Below are positions 26,512-35,498 of a DNA stretch of 64,000 nt, piece by piece. This DNA is from Citrobacter telavivensis (GTDB taxonomy: Bacteria > Pseudomonadota > Gammaproteobacteria > Enterobacterales > Enterobacteriaceae): positions 2,976,001 to 3,040,000 of the forward strand of contig CP045205.1 in NCBI GenBank assembly GCA_009363175.1, given 5' to 3'. The notes beneath the pieces are model-generated. The model was not told the origin of the DNA. It searched no databases and saw only the letters and a list, made by a program, of their open reading frames with translations. The translations under genes and the position numbers were made by a program. Numbering within the stretch: position 1 is the stretch's first letter; each line of letters begins with the position of its first letter.

Positions 26512-28125
26512 ATGAAGCACTCTGTTTCAGTAACCTGTTGTGCGCTGTTGGTTAGCAGCATTTCTCTGTCATATGCTGCGGATGTTCCCAGCACAACGGT
26601 ACTGGCAGAGAAGCAGGAGCTGGTTCGCCATATAAAAGATGAACCTGCGACGCTTGACCCGGCAAAAGCCGTTGGACTGCCGGAAATTCAGGTTATTCGC
26701 GACCTGTATGAAGGGCTGGTGAACCAGAACGAGAAGGGCGAAATCGTGCCTGGCGTCGCCACGCAGTGGAAAAGCAACGACAATCGGATCTGGACGTTTA
26801 CGCTGCGCGATAATGCGCGCTGGTCAGACGGTACCCCGGTGACCGCGCAGGATTTTGTCTATAGCTGGCAGCGGCTGGTAGATCCGAAAACGCTGTCACC
26901 TTTTGCCTGGTTTGCCGCGCTGGCGGGGGTGAATAACGCCCAGGCGATTATTGATGGCAAAATGACGCCCGATAAGCTCGGCGTGACCGCCATTGACGCT
27001 CGCACCCTGAAAGTACAACTGGATAAACCGCTGCCGTGGTTCGCCAATCTCACCGCCAGCTTTGCGTTTTATCCGGTACAAAAAGCCAACGTGGCAAGCG
27101 GTAAAGACTGGACCAAACCGGGCAATCTGATTGGTAACGGCGCCTATGTGCTGCAGGATCGCGTGGTGAATGAAAAGCTGGTGGTGGTGCCGAATACCCA
27201 TTACTGGGATAACGGTAAAACGGTGCTGCAAAAGGTGACCTTCCTGCCTATCAATCAGGAGTCCTCAGCCACCAAACGTTACCTGGCGGGTGACATCGAC
27301 ATCACCGAGTCGTTCCCCAAAAATATGTACCAGAAGCTGTTGAAGGACATTCCTGGTCAGGTCTATACGCCACCCCAGTTGGGAACCTATTACTATGCGT
27401 TTAACACGCAAAAAGGCCCTACTGCGGATTCCCGCGTGCGTCTGGCGCTGAGCATGACCATCGATCGTCGCATTATGGCGGAGAAGGTGTTGGGGACCGG
27501 GGAAAAACCGGCCTGGCATTTTACGCCGGACGTCACTGCCGGCTTTACGCCTGAACCGTCGCCCTTTGAGCAAATGAGTCAGGAAGAGCTGAATGCGCAG
27601 GCGAAAACGCTGTTGCGTGCGGCGGGATACGGCCCGCAGAAGCCGCTGAATCTGACGCTGCTGTACAACACCTCTGAGAACCACCAGAAAATCGCCATCG
27701 CGGTAGCCTCGATGTGGAAGAAAAATTTAGGTGTGGATGTCAAGCTGCAAAACCAGGAGTGGAAAACCTACATCGACAGCCGTAACACCGGGAACTTCGA
27801 TGTGATTCGCGCTTCCTGGGTGGGGGATTACAACGAGCCTTCCACCTTCCTGTCGCTGTTGACCTCAACACACTCCGGCAATATTTCCCGTTTTAACAAC
27901 CCGGCGTATGACAAAGTCATCACCCAGGCGACGATGGAAAATACCGATAAAGCACGTAACGCGGATTACAATGCGGCGGAAAAAATCCTCATGGAGCAGG
28001 CTCCGATCGCGCCAATTTATCAGTACACCAACGGGCGCTTAATCAAACCGTGGCTGAAAGGGTATCCGATCATGAACCCGGAAGATGTGGCTTACAGCCG
28101 GACCATGTACATCATTAAGCACTAA
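26512..28125 (+). CDS. mppA: Murein tripeptide-binding protein MppA
   Basis: The 537-residue protein of the OppA family has a signal peptide ending near SLSYAA and the family stretch DPAKAVGLPEIQVIRDLYEG (in part). In E. coli MppA binds L-Ala-D-Glu-mDAP and hands it to the Opp permease. It is divergent from mpaA with a 183-base gap. Together with mpaA and ycjG it forms a compact import-and-breakdown set for wall peptides. Confidence 0.95.
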   Translation: MKHSVSVTCCALLVSSISLSYAADVPSTTVLAEKQELVRHIKDEPATLDPAKAVGLPEIQVIRDLYEGLVNQNEKGEIVPGVATQWKSNDNRIWTFTLRDNARWSDGTPVTAQDFVYSWQRLVDPKTLSPFAWFAALAGVNNAQAIIDGKMTPDKLGVTAIDARTLKVQLDKPLPWFANLTASFAFYPVQKANVASGKDWTKPGNLIGNGAYVLQDRVVNEKLVVVPNTHYWDNGKTVLQKVTFLPINQESSATKRYLAGDIDITESFPKNMYQKLLKDIPGQVYTPPQLGTYYYAFNTQKGPTADSRVRLALSMTIDRRIMAEKVLGTGEKPAWHFTPDVTAGFTPEPSPFEQMSQEELNAQAKTLLRAAGYGPQKPLNLTLLYNTSENHQKIAIAVASMWKKNLGVDVKLQNQEWKTYIDSRNTGNFDVIRASWVGDYNEPSTFLSLLTSTHSGNISRFNNPAYDKVITQATMENTDKARNADYNAAEKILMEQAPIAPIYQYTNGRLIKPWLKGYPIMNPEDVAYSRTMYIIKH

Positions 28126-28132
28126 CAATCCG

Positions 28133-28160
28133 TCAGCGGGCGCGGGATCGCGCCTGCTGA
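28133..28160. terminator. Hairpin between mppA and the DeoR-type gene
   Basis: TCAGC-GGGCGCG pairs with CGCGCC-T-GCTGA around a GGAT loop. It is a strong GC stem between two converging genes, but no clear T-run follows on either side, so termination may not be of the simple intrinsic kind. Confidence 0.5.
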
Positions 28161-28931
28161 TTACACCGTGTAAATGCGAATATCATGTTCGCGAAACGCC
28201 TCGCAATACTCCTTGCTGATGTTCGCCTCAACCACAATAACGTCAATTTCACTGCTTCGGGCGACGACATAGCGAGCCACCGCCGGGATCTTGTCTGCCG
28301 TTAGCGCCACAATGGTTTCATTGCACTGTTGAAGCACCGCGCGCTTGAATTCACAGTCGGCATAATCGAACCCGGTCAGACCGGATTCTGGTGCCATCGC
28401 ACAGCCGCCGATAAAGCCCTGATCAAACAACATTCCCTGAACCTGAGCGATCGCCGATGCGCCGACGCAACCGCCGGAAGAACGCTGCAACTGACCGCCG
28501 AGCATGATGACGTCATACAGCGGCTTTTTTAGCAGTACGGCAGCGATTTCCGGTGAATTGGTGACCACGGTCAGAGAGAGTTCTGCCGGGAGCGCTTCCG
28601 CCATTGCCAGGTTGGTCGTGCCGGTGTCGATAAAAATACAACTGCCTGATTTGACCAGTCGTGCACATTTTTGCGCGATGCTGCTCTTTTGATCGGGTTT
28701 CTTCGTTTTGCGGACCGCATAGTCACCGGCCTCTGGCAGCATCATTACCGCGCCGCCATACACTTTTTTGCAAATACCTTCCTTACTGAGTTCGTGAAGA
28801 TCGCGGCGAATGGTGTGTTCCGACACGTTCAGTCGGGAGGCGAGGTCGCTGCATACCACACGCCCATTCTCCTGCAGGATCTGCTGAATCAGGGCTTGTC
28901 GTTGTTCCGGGAAAGCTGCATAATCGAGCAT
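28161..28931 (-). CDS. DeoR-family transcriptional regulator
   Basis: The 256-residue protein has an N-terminal DeoR helix-turn-helix (DLASRLNVSEHTIRRDLHEL) and a C-terminal sugar-phosphate sensor domain with the IFIDTGTTNLAMAEAL motif. The start at 28931 (MLDYAAFPEQRQ) gives the typical length; the longer frame upstream runs into the divergent promoter. It is divergent from the VOC protein gene at 29030 and may control it. The ligand is unknown; the family usually senses phosphorylated sugars. Confidence 0.85.
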   Translation of the reverse strand: MLDYAAFPEQRQALIQQILQENGRVVCSDLASRLNVSEHTIRRDLHELSKEGICKKVYGGAVMMLPEAGDYAVRKTKKPDQKSSIAQKCARLVKSGSCIFIDTGTTNLAMAEALPAELSLTVVTNSPEIAAVLLKKPLYDVIMLGGQLQRSSGGCVGASAIAQVQGMLFDQGFIGGCAMAPESGLTGFDYADCEFKRAVLQQCNETIVALTADKIPAVARYVVARSSEIDVIVVEANISKEYCEAFREHDIRIYTV

Positions 28932-29029
28932 AATAAATCCTGAAAACCATATCATCGAGCAATAAAAAGCATGATCGGGCAAAACGATCGCTGCTGTCAA
29001 CATTCTGACGGGCTGAGACGAGGTAAAAC

Positions 29030-29413
29030 ATGAAAATCGCACACATGGCGCTATGGACCACGGAACTGGAGGCACAGGCGCGCTTCTGGGCGGAGTTTTT
29101 TGGCGGTACGCTCAATGAAAAATACAGCAGCAAGAACAATCCCGGATTCGAGTCCTATTTTGTGCGCATCGGCGATGACATTGCCATTGAACTGATGACA
29201 AAACCGGGGTTGCGTGCTCAGCGACCGGATAACCAGACAACCGGATGGGTGCATCTGGCGATTGCGGTGGGTAGTGCAAAAAAAGTGGATATGCTGGCGA
29301 AAAAAGCACAGGCGCAGGGGATCCTCGTTTCGCCTCCACGTACCACCGGGGATGGTTACTATGAAGCGGTCATCAAGGACCCGGACGGGAATTTCATCGA
29401 AATTGTCGAGTGA
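29030..29413 (+). CDS. VOC/glyoxalase-like metalloprotein
   Basis: The 127-residue protein has the VOC fold with probable metal ligands His5 (IAHMALW), Glu54 (IAIELM), His75 (GWVHLAI) and Glu124 (FIEIVE). This is the glyoxalase I/dioxygenase pattern of two beta-alpha-beta-beta-beta units. It is close in type to lactoylglutathione lyase but sequence alone does not set the reaction. It is divergent from the DeoR-type regulator, which may control it. Confidence 0.82.
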   Translation: MKIAHMALWTTELEAQARFWAEFFGGTLNEKYSSKNNPGFESYFVRIGDDIAIELMTKPGLRAQRPDNQTTGWVHLAIAVGSAKKVDMLAKKAQAQGILVSPPRTTGDGYYEAVIKDPDGNFIEIVE

Positions 29414-29426
29414 GGAGAGGGATCCC

Positions 29427-29454
29427 CAGCCCCGGATCGCGATGTCCGGGGCTG
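29427..29454. terminator. Strong hairpin between VOC gene and ynaI
   Basis: CAGCCCCGGA and TCCGGGGCTG form a perfect 10-bp stem with an 8-base loop between two converging genes. No T-run follows on either strand, so it may end or protect transcripts without being a classic intrinsic terminator. Confidence 0.5.
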
Positions 29455-29466
29455 GAATAGTAAACG

Positions 29467-30489
29467 TCACGAACCGCTACCGGTTTCATTGATATAGAGC
29501 GTCTGGCTCGGGAAGGCAAAGTCAGCACCATGATTCTGTACAATATCAATAATATTAAGATAAACCTGTTGCTGTACGGCCAGCCACTCTTCCCAGATCG
29601 TGGTGCGGGTAAAACAATACACCATGATATTTAACGAGGAGTCGCCAAAGCCATTGAAATAGACCAGCAGCGTTTGTTGCTGATCGATATCATTATGGGT
29701 TTGTAGCATCTGCCGTATATCAGCGACGATAGCACCGATTTTGCTGGCATCTTCGTAACGTAACCCGACAACCGTGTTGATTCGCCGGTTACTCATGCGG
29801 CCTGGGTTTTCGACGCTAATCGAGGAAAAAATCGAGTTGGGAACGTATAATGGCCGATGATCGAAAGTGGTGATTTTGGTCATCCGCCAGCCAATTTCCG
29901 TCACGGTGCCTTCAATATTGCGATCCGGAGATCGCACCCAGTCACCGATGCTGAAAGGGCGGTCGAAATAGAGCATGATTCCTGAAAAGAAATTGCTCAA
30001 AATATCTTTCCCGGCCATCCCGACCGCGATACCGCCAATTCCGCCGAAGGTCAGTAATCCCGACAGACTCATACCGAAGTGTTCGCCATACAGCAGAATG
30101 ATGACGATAACGAGGGTTATCTTGATTATCCGCGATAAAATTCTCGCGCGGGTGATATCATGACCTTTATTTATTTGCGATTTTTCAAACTGGTTAATAA
30201 GCAGAAACAGTTTCAGGGTCAGAATCAGCGCAATCAGTGAAGTACAGACAAAGTCGACAAAACTGGATGAGATTGCGCTGATATGATAATGCGCAATGAC
30301 CGTATTCGCGACGCTACCCAATGTACTAATGATCAGGGTGTAAATAAGAAACTGGATGACATGCAGAACAAACCCTTTCTTCTTTTTATTACCGTGATGA
30401 AACCAAAAATTCATCAGAATTAAGCTGAAAAGGCTACTTAAAATAACCGTCACATTGAAGATGTTTTTTACAAACAGGTCAGTAAACAT
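29467..30489 (-). CDS. ynaI: Small-conductance mechanosensitive channel YnaI
   Basis: The 340-residue protein of the MscS family has about five membrane helices. The pore-lining helix contains GGIGGIAVGMAGKDILSNFF and is followed by the beta-domain segment RPFSIGDWVRSPDRNIEGTV (MscS signature). It is very close to E. coli YnaI (343 residues), with a divergent N-terminus and C-terminal tail. It opens under membrane tension during osmotic downshock. It is divergent from ynaJ across 232 bases. Confidence 0.94.
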   Translation of the reverse strand: MFTDLFVKNIFNVTVILSSLFSLILMNFWFHHGNKKKKGFVLHVIQFLIYTLIISTLGSVANTVIAHYHISAISSSFVDFVCTSLIALILTLKLFLLINQFEKSQINKGHDITRARILSRIIKITLVIVIILLYGEHFGMSLSGLLTFGGIGGIAVGMAGKDILSNFFSGIMLYFDRPFSIGDWVRSPDRNIEGTVTEIGWRMTKITTFDHRPLYVPNSIFSSISVENPGRMSNRRINTVVGLRYEDASKIGAIVADIRQMLQTHNDIDQQQTLLVYFNGFGDSSLNIMVYCFTRTTIWEEWLAVQQQVYLNIIDIVQNHGADFAFPSQTLYINETGSGS

Positions 30490-30721
30490 CGTTATCCCCG
30501 GTATTCCGGTCCCTTTTAAATAACAGCAATATAGCCACAGTCTTAATCATGATACTCAGGATAAACAATTGAGTCATCAAAGAATCGTGGCGATAAATAG
30601 TGATATCGGCGCTTTCATACCAATAAGATTTCAATGTGACGCATTTGTGCGTGAAGACTTTTGCGCATTGTCATGGTATTGTTGCACTAAAGTAACGGAC
30701 TTTCAGTAACAGAAGGGCATT

Positions 30722-30982
30722 ATGATGATGGAAAAGCTAAAGACGGCGAAGGGCAAAAAGTTTCTGCTGTGCCTGCTGGGGGTGTTTATCATCGCCGCAT
30801 CGGTTGTCACACGCGCCACGATCGGCGGGGTGATTGAACAGTATGATATTCCGCTTTCTGACTGGACGACGTCGATGTATATCATTCAGTCATCAATGAT
30901 TTTCGTCTATAGCCTTGTTTTCACTGTGCTGCTCGCCATCCCGTTGGGGATTTATTTCCTCGGCGGTGAGGACAAACAATAA
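30722..30982 (+). CDS. ynaJ: YnaJ, DUF2534 membrane protein
   Basis: The 86-residue protein has two membrane helices (FLLCLLGVFIIAASVVT and IFVYSLVFTVLLAIPLGIYF) and the YnaJ core ATIGGVIEQYDIPLSDWTTS. It is one residue longer than E. coli YnaJ. Three ATG codons come in close succession; the first gives the E. coli-like start. The function is unknown. Confidence 0.9.
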   Translation: MMMEKLKTAKGKKFLLCLLGVFIIAASVVTRATIGGVIEQYDIPLSDWTTSMYIIQSSMIFVYSLVFTVLLAIPLGIYFLGGEDKQ

Positions 30983-30983
30983 A

Positions 30984-31007
30984 AAAGGCCCGATTATTCG
31001 GGCCTTT
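30984..31007. terminator. Bidirectional terminator between ynaJ and uspE
   Basis: AAAGGCCCG and CGGGCCTTT form a stem around ATTATT... with A-rich sequence on the left and TTTGGTTT on the right. It lies between two converging genes. Confidence 0.85.
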
Positions 31008-31025
31008 GGTTTCTTTCACGACGCG

Positions 31026-31976
31026 TTAGTCGTCTTCATCGTCATCAAGTTCAACAGGCGTCTGGTACTGATCGGGCTTGATGACCAGCAGGTCGCAACG
31101 CAGGTGATCGATGACCTGTTCCGCCGTGTTGCCCAGGAACGCGGCGGAAATCCCGGTACGACCCACCGTCCCCAGAACCACAATCCCCGCCTGCAGATGT
31201 TCTGCTAAATCGGGGATCACCTCTTCCGGCAATCCTTTCTCGACGTGCGTGACTTTCTCGTCGATGCTGAATTTTTGCCGCAGCGCTTTCATTGCCAGCA
31301 GGTGCTGACCGCGAATCGCATCGTTATAGACGCTGGGATCAAATTCCGGCAGTTCAATGGCGATATTGATAGGGGTGACAGGGTAGGCCCCGACCAGATG
31401 CACCTCTGTATGGTTGACCTGCTCGGCGAGTTGTAGCGTCTCTTTCACCAGCTTTTCATTCAGCGCATTGTGGTAGGCCTCTTCGCTGGCGAGGTTTACC
31501 GCTACCAGCGCTTTACCGCCTTCCGGCCAGGGCTGGTCTTTTACCATCCACACCGGGCTTGGGCATTTACGCAGCAGATGCCAGTCGGTCGGTGTAAAGA
31601 TAACCGCTTCCAGTCTGTCATGCTGGTGCGCCATCTTCAGCACCAGATCGTGCCCGGCGCTAATGACTTCCTGAATAATGGCTTCAAAAGGACGGTTGTG
31701 CCAGACCACTTTAATGTCAACAGGAACGCCTGCTTCGATGTAGTATTTTGCTTGTTCGCGTATCCAGGCTGTCCGCTGACTAATGACGCCCTGACGCATG
31801 GCTGTACGCTCATCAGGCGACAGCAGGGTGGTCATCTCGTAGGAAAAGTCGTAGATCGGCAAAAAGGCTTTAATTTTGCCACCAATCCGTTGATGCAAAT
31901 AAACCGCACGCCGTAACGCAGGTTGATCGTCCTGATTCGGATCGATAACCACCAGCATGTTTTGATACATAGCCAT
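31026..31976 (-). CDS. uspE: Universal stress protein E
   Basis: The 316-residue protein has two tandem Usp domains; the second has the ATP-loop-like GTVGRTGISAAFLGNTAEQV. The C-terminus is acidic (VELDDDEDD). It matches E. coli UspE closely. In E. coli it supports DNA-damage tolerance, motility and adhesion. The ATG at 31976 (MAMYQNMLVV) has AAGGAG before it. Downstream of fnr in the same direction, as in E. coli. Confidence 0.96.
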   Translation of the reverse strand: MAMYQNMLVVIDPNQDDQPALRRAVYLHQRIGGKIKAFLPIYDFSYEMTTLLSPDERTAMRQGVISQRTAWIREQAKYYIEAGVPVDIKVVWHNRPFEAIIQEVISAGHDLVLKMAHQHDRLEAVIFTPTDWHLLRKCPSPVWMVKDQPWPEGGKALVAVNLASEEAYHNALNEKLVKETLQLAEQVNHTEVHLVGAYPVTPINIAIELPEFDPSVYNDAIRGQHLLAMKALRQKFSIDEKVTHVEKGLPEEVIPDLAEHLQAGIVVLGTVGRTGISAAFLGNTAEQVIDHLRCDLLVIKPDQYQTPVELDDDEDD

Positions 31977-32126
31977 ACAGGGTCTCCTTACAACTGTCAT
32001 CGCAGTTTGTAACTAAAAGAGTAACCCAAGAATGTGAATTGAAACAGGGAAGAACCTTCTGTCAGATCAATAAATCAGGAAAATTTAGCGATTCGACAGA
32101 AGGGTTTCAGAAGGGTTGCGGAAAGA

Positions 32127-32879
32127 TTAAGCAACGTTACGGGTGTGTCCGGCGAGTACCGCCAGCGCATCACTGTTTTCGATGGTGATGTATTTCCCTT
32201 TCACCGCCAGCATCCCGCTCTTCTGGAAACGACCCAGCAAACGGCTGATCGTTTCAACGGTCAGGCCCAGGTAGTTACCGATATCCCCACGGGTCATGGT
32301 CAGTCGGAATTCACGTGGAGAGAAGCCTCGCTGCGCGAAGCGACGGGACAGGTTATAGATAAATGCCGCCAGACGCTCTTCCGCGTTTTTCTTCGACAGC
32401 AACAGGATCATATCCTGGTCGCCTTTGATCTCACCACTCATCAGACGCATCATCTGCTGACGCAGGTTCGGCATTTTGCCGGACAGATCATCAAGTGTCT
32501 CAAACGGGATTTCGCAGACCATTGAGGTTTCCAGTGCCTGCGCAAAACTCGGATGATGACCGCTACCGATCGCGTCGAAACCGACCAGGTCGCCCGCGAG
32601 GTGGAAGCCTGTTATCTGCTCATCGCCTTGTTCAGTAATGGTATAGCTCTTGATCGTACCGGAACGAATGGCATAGAGCGATTTCAGCTCATCACCCGCC
32701 TTAAACAGCGTCTGGCCTTTCTGGATCGGCTTTTTACGCTCGATGATATTATCAAGCTGATCAAGCTCATGCTCGTTAAGTGTGAACGGGATGCAAAGCT
32801 GGCTGATACTGCAATCCTGGCAATGGATAGCACAACCGCCAGACTGAATGCGCCGTATAATTCGCTTTTCCGGGATCAT
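32127..32879 (-). CDS. fnr: Anaerobic regulator Fnr
   Basis: The 250-residue CRP-family protein keeps the Fe-S ligands Cys20, Cys23 and Cys29 in the N-terminal segment CAIHCQDCSISQLC and Cys122 (SMVCEIPF). The recognition helix is in LGLTVETISRLLGRFQKSG. It forms an active dimer with a [4Fe-4S] cluster when oxygen is absent. The ATG at 32879 is set by the family N-terminus MIPEKRIIRRIQ; the frame upstream is promoter. A FNR box upstream suggests autoregulation. Confidence 0.97.
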   Translation of the reverse strand: MIPEKRIIRRIQSGGCAIHCQDCSISQLCIPFTLNEHELDQLDNIIERKKPIQKGQTLFKAGDELKSLYAIRSGTIKSYTITEQGDEQITGFHLAGDLVGFDAIGSGHHPSFAQALETSMVCEIPFETLDDLSGKMPNLRQQMMRLMSGEIKGDQDMILLLSKKNAEERLAAFIYNLSRRFAQRGFSPREFRLTMTRGDIGNYLGLTVETISRLLGRFQKSGMLAVKGKYITIENSDALAVLAGHTRNVA

Positions 32880-32898
32880 AGGTCTGCTCAAGCCGTAA

Positions 32899-32912
32899 TT
32901 GATATTTGTCAA
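32899..32912 (-). promoter_or_regulatory. FNR box in fnr promoter
   Basis: TTGATATTTGTCAA fits the FNR consensus TTGAT-N4-ATCAA with one mismatch. It lies 20 bases before the fnr start, as in E. coli, where Fnr represses its own gene. Confidence 0.8.
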
Positions 32913-33073
32913 TTTTAACATCTTTTTGGTGAGCACGTAAGTCTGAGCTAACCCCAATAGCGGATAATTCTGGTATACGTGAGCAAATTATTTCTATCTC
33001 TTTGAAAATCCATACTTTCCGTGTGGCGTCTTTACGTAAAAGTGTGAGCAAGAAGGCACGAATTGCCTGGATA

Positions 33074-33589
33074 TTACAGCAACAGGTAACCTTCATGGCG
33101 CAACAGCCACTCTTTCCGCTGCACGCCGCCAGCATAACCGGTCATGGTGCCGTTGCGTCCGATGACGCGGTGGCAGGGCACCACAATGCTGATTGGATTC
33201 GAACCGTTCGCCGCGCCAACCGCCCGCGCGGCCCCAGGACGTCCCAATTGTTCAGCCAACTGGCCGTAGTGCATCACCTGACCACAAGGAATGGTGCGTA
33301 ATGTCTGCCAGACTTCCCGCTGAAAAGGGGTACCGCCGGTGGCGGTAGGCAGCGAATCGATCGCGCTGAGGTTGCCGGCAAAGTAGTCGGCAAGTTTATC
33401 GCACAGGCCGCCCGGATTCGTCGCGCTGATGCGGGTATAACCTTCGGCGCGGTAATGGATATCCAGCAGTTGCACCATACGATCGCTGTACTGTTCCCAC
33501 TCGATGGCGCGCAGCCTGTATTGCTCATCGCAAATCACCCAAAGCGGACCCAGCGGGGTCATCATTTTCTCTTCCAGTAGTGTCAGCAT
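33074..33589 (-). CDS. ogt: O6-alkylguanine DNA alkyltransferase Ogt
   Basis: The 171-residue protein carries the acceptor Cys139 in IVVPCHRVIG and the DNA-binding motif RAVGAANGSNP. It repairs O6-alkylguanine and O4-alkylthymine by a suicidal transfer to this Cys. The ATG at 33589 gives the E. coli start and length (171). It lies upstream of fnr on the same strand. The E. coli abgTBAR genes that follow ogt there are absent here. Confidence 0.96.
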   Translation of the reverse strand: MLTLLEEKMMTPLGPLWVICDEQYRLRAIEWEQYSDRMVQLLDIHYRAEGYTRISATNPGGLCDKLADYFAGNLSAIDSLPTATGGTPFQREVWQTLRTIPCGQVMHYGQLAEQLGRPGAARAVGAANGSNPISIVVPCHRVIGRNGTMTGYAGGVQRKEWLLRHEGYLLL

Positions 33590-33670
33590 CGGTTGCCTCG
33601 TTGGCATGCAGTCGGTGGGCGTCAACGTATCATGGTCGTCGTCAGCAGCGCTATACCTCTGATTTGGGAT

Positions 33671-33763
33671 AAAAAAATAGAGCCTGTCGACATCCGCCAG
33701 ACTCTACAGTACACACAGCAGTTTATCCTTCATGTGTTCCCGTTATTATTCCGTGTGGCGGGT
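33671..33763 (-). ncRNA. mcaS: McaS-like small RNA with diverged 5' half
   Basis: On the minus strand the 3' part, from CTGCTGTGTG to the T-run, matches the E. coli McaS 3' half as I remember it, including GGCGGATG and the terminator stem GAGTCTGGCGGA/TGTCGACAGGCTC (GAGCCTG partner) ending in seven Ts. A TATAAG -10 box at 33769-33774 sets the start near A33763, giving about 93 nt (95 in E. coli). The first 45 nt differ: a CCCG/CGGG hairpin replaces the E. coli CCGGC/GCCGG one. In E. coli McaS lies just upstream of smrA, as here, and controls csgD, flhDC and pgaA and binds CsrA. The gene is absent from ORF-based views. Confidence 0.82.
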
Positions 33764-34011
33764 AATGTCTTATAGCAAGAACCGTTTACTGATGCCAGCC
33801 ATCATGGGTGATTGATTTCACGAAAATCTAAGTTAAATCAAATGGATTTTAGAATCACTCAATATGAGTTAATCATGGATAAAATCGACGGTACTTAGTG
33901 CATCATGGGTTTATGACATCCCGATGTTTACTGGAAACATCTGTAAACCGTTGTCGCCCTTCTGGGCGACGGTTATGATAGTGGCTGTCTTTAAAAGCGG
34001 GAGGACGGAGC
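33764..34011. promoter_or_regulatory. Divergent region between mcaS and smrA
   Basis: The AT-rich stretch holds the mcaS promoter on its left side. A possible smrA promoter lies toward 33960-34000, after a short GC-rich repeat (GTCGCCC/GGGCGAC, 33953-33972) that forms a hairpin with a CTTCT loop. No ORF is seen. Confidence 0.4.
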
Positions 34012-34575
34012 ATGAACCTTGACGACAAATCATTATTTCTTGACGCCATGGAGGATGTTCAGCCGCTGAAACGTTGCGCCGACGTACACTGGCAACCCGT
34101 GCGCAATACGCGTACCCCGCAGCGCATTGATACACTCCAACTGGATAATTTTTTCACCACCGGTTTTCTGGAGGTCGTCCCGCTGACGCAGCCGCTGGCG
34201 TTTCGTCGCGAGGGATTGCAGCAGGGCGTGCTCGATAAACTGCACACAGGGAAGTACAGCCAGCAGGCGAGCCTGAACCTGTTGCGTCAACCGGTGGAAG
34301 CGTGCCGCCAACAGCTGTTCAGTTTTCTTCTCCAGTCGTTACAGGATGGTCTGCGTAACGTACTGATCATTCATGGTAAAGGACGAGACAATAACTCACA
34401 TGCCAACATCGTACGCAGCTACGTGGCGCGCTGGTTGACCGAATTCGACGACGTTCAGGCGTATTGCACGGCGCTGCCGCATCATGGCGGCAGCGGGGCG
34501 TGTTACGTGGCGCTGCGCAAGACCGCACAGGCGAAGCAGGAAAACTGGGAACGCCACGCCAAGCGAAGCCGTTAA
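34012..34575 (+). CDS. smrA: Smr-domain DNA endonuclease SmrA
   Basis: The 187-residue protein ends in an Smr (MutS2 C-terminal-like) domain with the key motif VLIIHGKG (about residues 117-124), then SYVARWLTEFDDVQAY and GGSGACYVAL. It matches E. coli SmrA (YdaL), a small nicking endonuclease. Its last codons overlap the convergent IclR-type gene by 4 bases. AGGA and GGAG elements precede the ATG. Confidence 0.94.
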   Translation: MNLDDKSLFLDAMEDVQPLKRCADVHWQPVRNTRTPQRIDTLQLDNFFTTGFLEVVPLTQPLAFRREGLQQGVLDKLHTGKYSQQASLNLLRQPVEACRQQLFSFLLQSLQDGLRNVLIIHGKGRDNNSHANIVRSYVARWLTEFDDVQAYCTALPHHGGSGACYVALRKTAQAKQENWERHAKRSR

Positions 34576-35402
34576 TGCAGCAACAGCGACAGCTCCTGCG
34601 CGGCTTTCTGCAACTCAGGCAGCACCCGGTTGCGCAACTCGTCCGCCGTCACCTGGCCGGCATGTACTCCCACGTTCAACGCGGCCTGAACCTGGCCCTG
34701 ACTGTTCATCAGCGGTACGGCAATGGATCGCAGCCCCATCTCCAGTTCCTGATCGTTTAGCGCATAGCCCTGTTGCCGCACTTTCTTCAGTTCGGCGCGC
34801 AGGGCGGGGACGGAATCCACGGTCTGCGAGGTGTAGCGGATCATGGTGATGCGACCGAGCATGTCGTTCAGCTTGTCCTCAGAAAGATGACTGAGCAGCA
34901 CGCGTCCCATTGAAGTGGACCACGCGGGCAGTCGACTGCCGATGTCCAGATCGATGGTCATAATGCGTGAACTGGAGGCGCGGGCGATATACAAAATATC
35001 GTCACCGTCGAGGGTGGCGATGGAACAGGACTCATTGAGCATTTCGCTCAGATGCTTCAGAACCGGTTGCGTCGCACGTGCCAGCGGCGTAGAGGCCAGA
35101 TAAGCATGTCCCAGCGCCAGGATCCGTGGGCGTAATTCAAAATTTTTTCCATCTTCGGCATAGACAAATCCCAGTTTTCCCAGCGTATACAGACAGCGTC
35201 TGACCGCCGCGCGCGGTATCCCGGTTTTCTGGCTAATCTGCGATATTGACATAACCCGCCGTTGCGGCGTAAACGCCTGAATCACCTCCAGCCCACGCGC
35301 CAGTGAAGCCATGTAGTTAGGGTCGCCCTTGAACGGATCGGCCTCATTGTTCAGTCGGTCATCAGGATGTTTTTCCACTGTTTTCCTCTCGTTGTTCGCC
35401 AC
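34572..35402 (-). CDS. pcaR: IclR-type regulator of pca genes (PcaR/PcaU-like)
   Basis: The 276-residue protein has an N-terminal winged helix (ISQISQKTGIPRAAVRRCLYTL) and a C-terminal IclR effector domain (SIATLDGDDILYIARA, ALNVGVHAGQV). It is typical of the PcaR/PcaU/CatR group, whose effector is beta-ketoadipate or protocatechuate. It is divergent from pcaIJFBDC, and two operator-like repeats lie in the 146-base gap. It is likely an activator of the pca operon. Confidence 0.88.
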   Translation of the reverse strand: MANNERKTVEKHPDDRLNNEADPFKGDPNYMASLARGLEVIQAFTPQRRVMSISQISQKTGIPRAAVRRCLYTLGKLGFVYAEDGKNFELRPRILALGHAYLASTPLARATQPVLKHLSEMLNESCSIATLDGDDILYIARASSSRIMTIDLDIGSRLPAWSTSMGRVLLSHLSEDKLNDMLGRITMIRYTSQTVDSVPALRAELKKVRQQGYALNDQELEMGLRSIAVPLMNSQGQVQAALNVGVHAGQVTADELRNRVLPELQKAAQELSLLLH

Positions 35403-35433
35403 GGATCACATTCTTCGTACAAATATAAATGAT

Positions 35434-35465
35434 GTTCGATAATCGCACCATATTTCGATTATCGC
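35434..35465. promoter_or_regulatory. Putative PcaR operator
   Basis: CGATAATCG at 35437-35445 and CGATTATCG at 35456-35464 form an exact 9-base inverted repeat with a 10-base spacer. The left arm sits inside GTTCGATAATCGCAC, which I recall as the PcaR site of Pseudomonas putida. It lies between the divergent regulator and pcaI. Confidence 0.65.
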
Positions 35466-35498
35466 CCTTGCCTGACTTCGTTAAGTGGGTCACATTTT

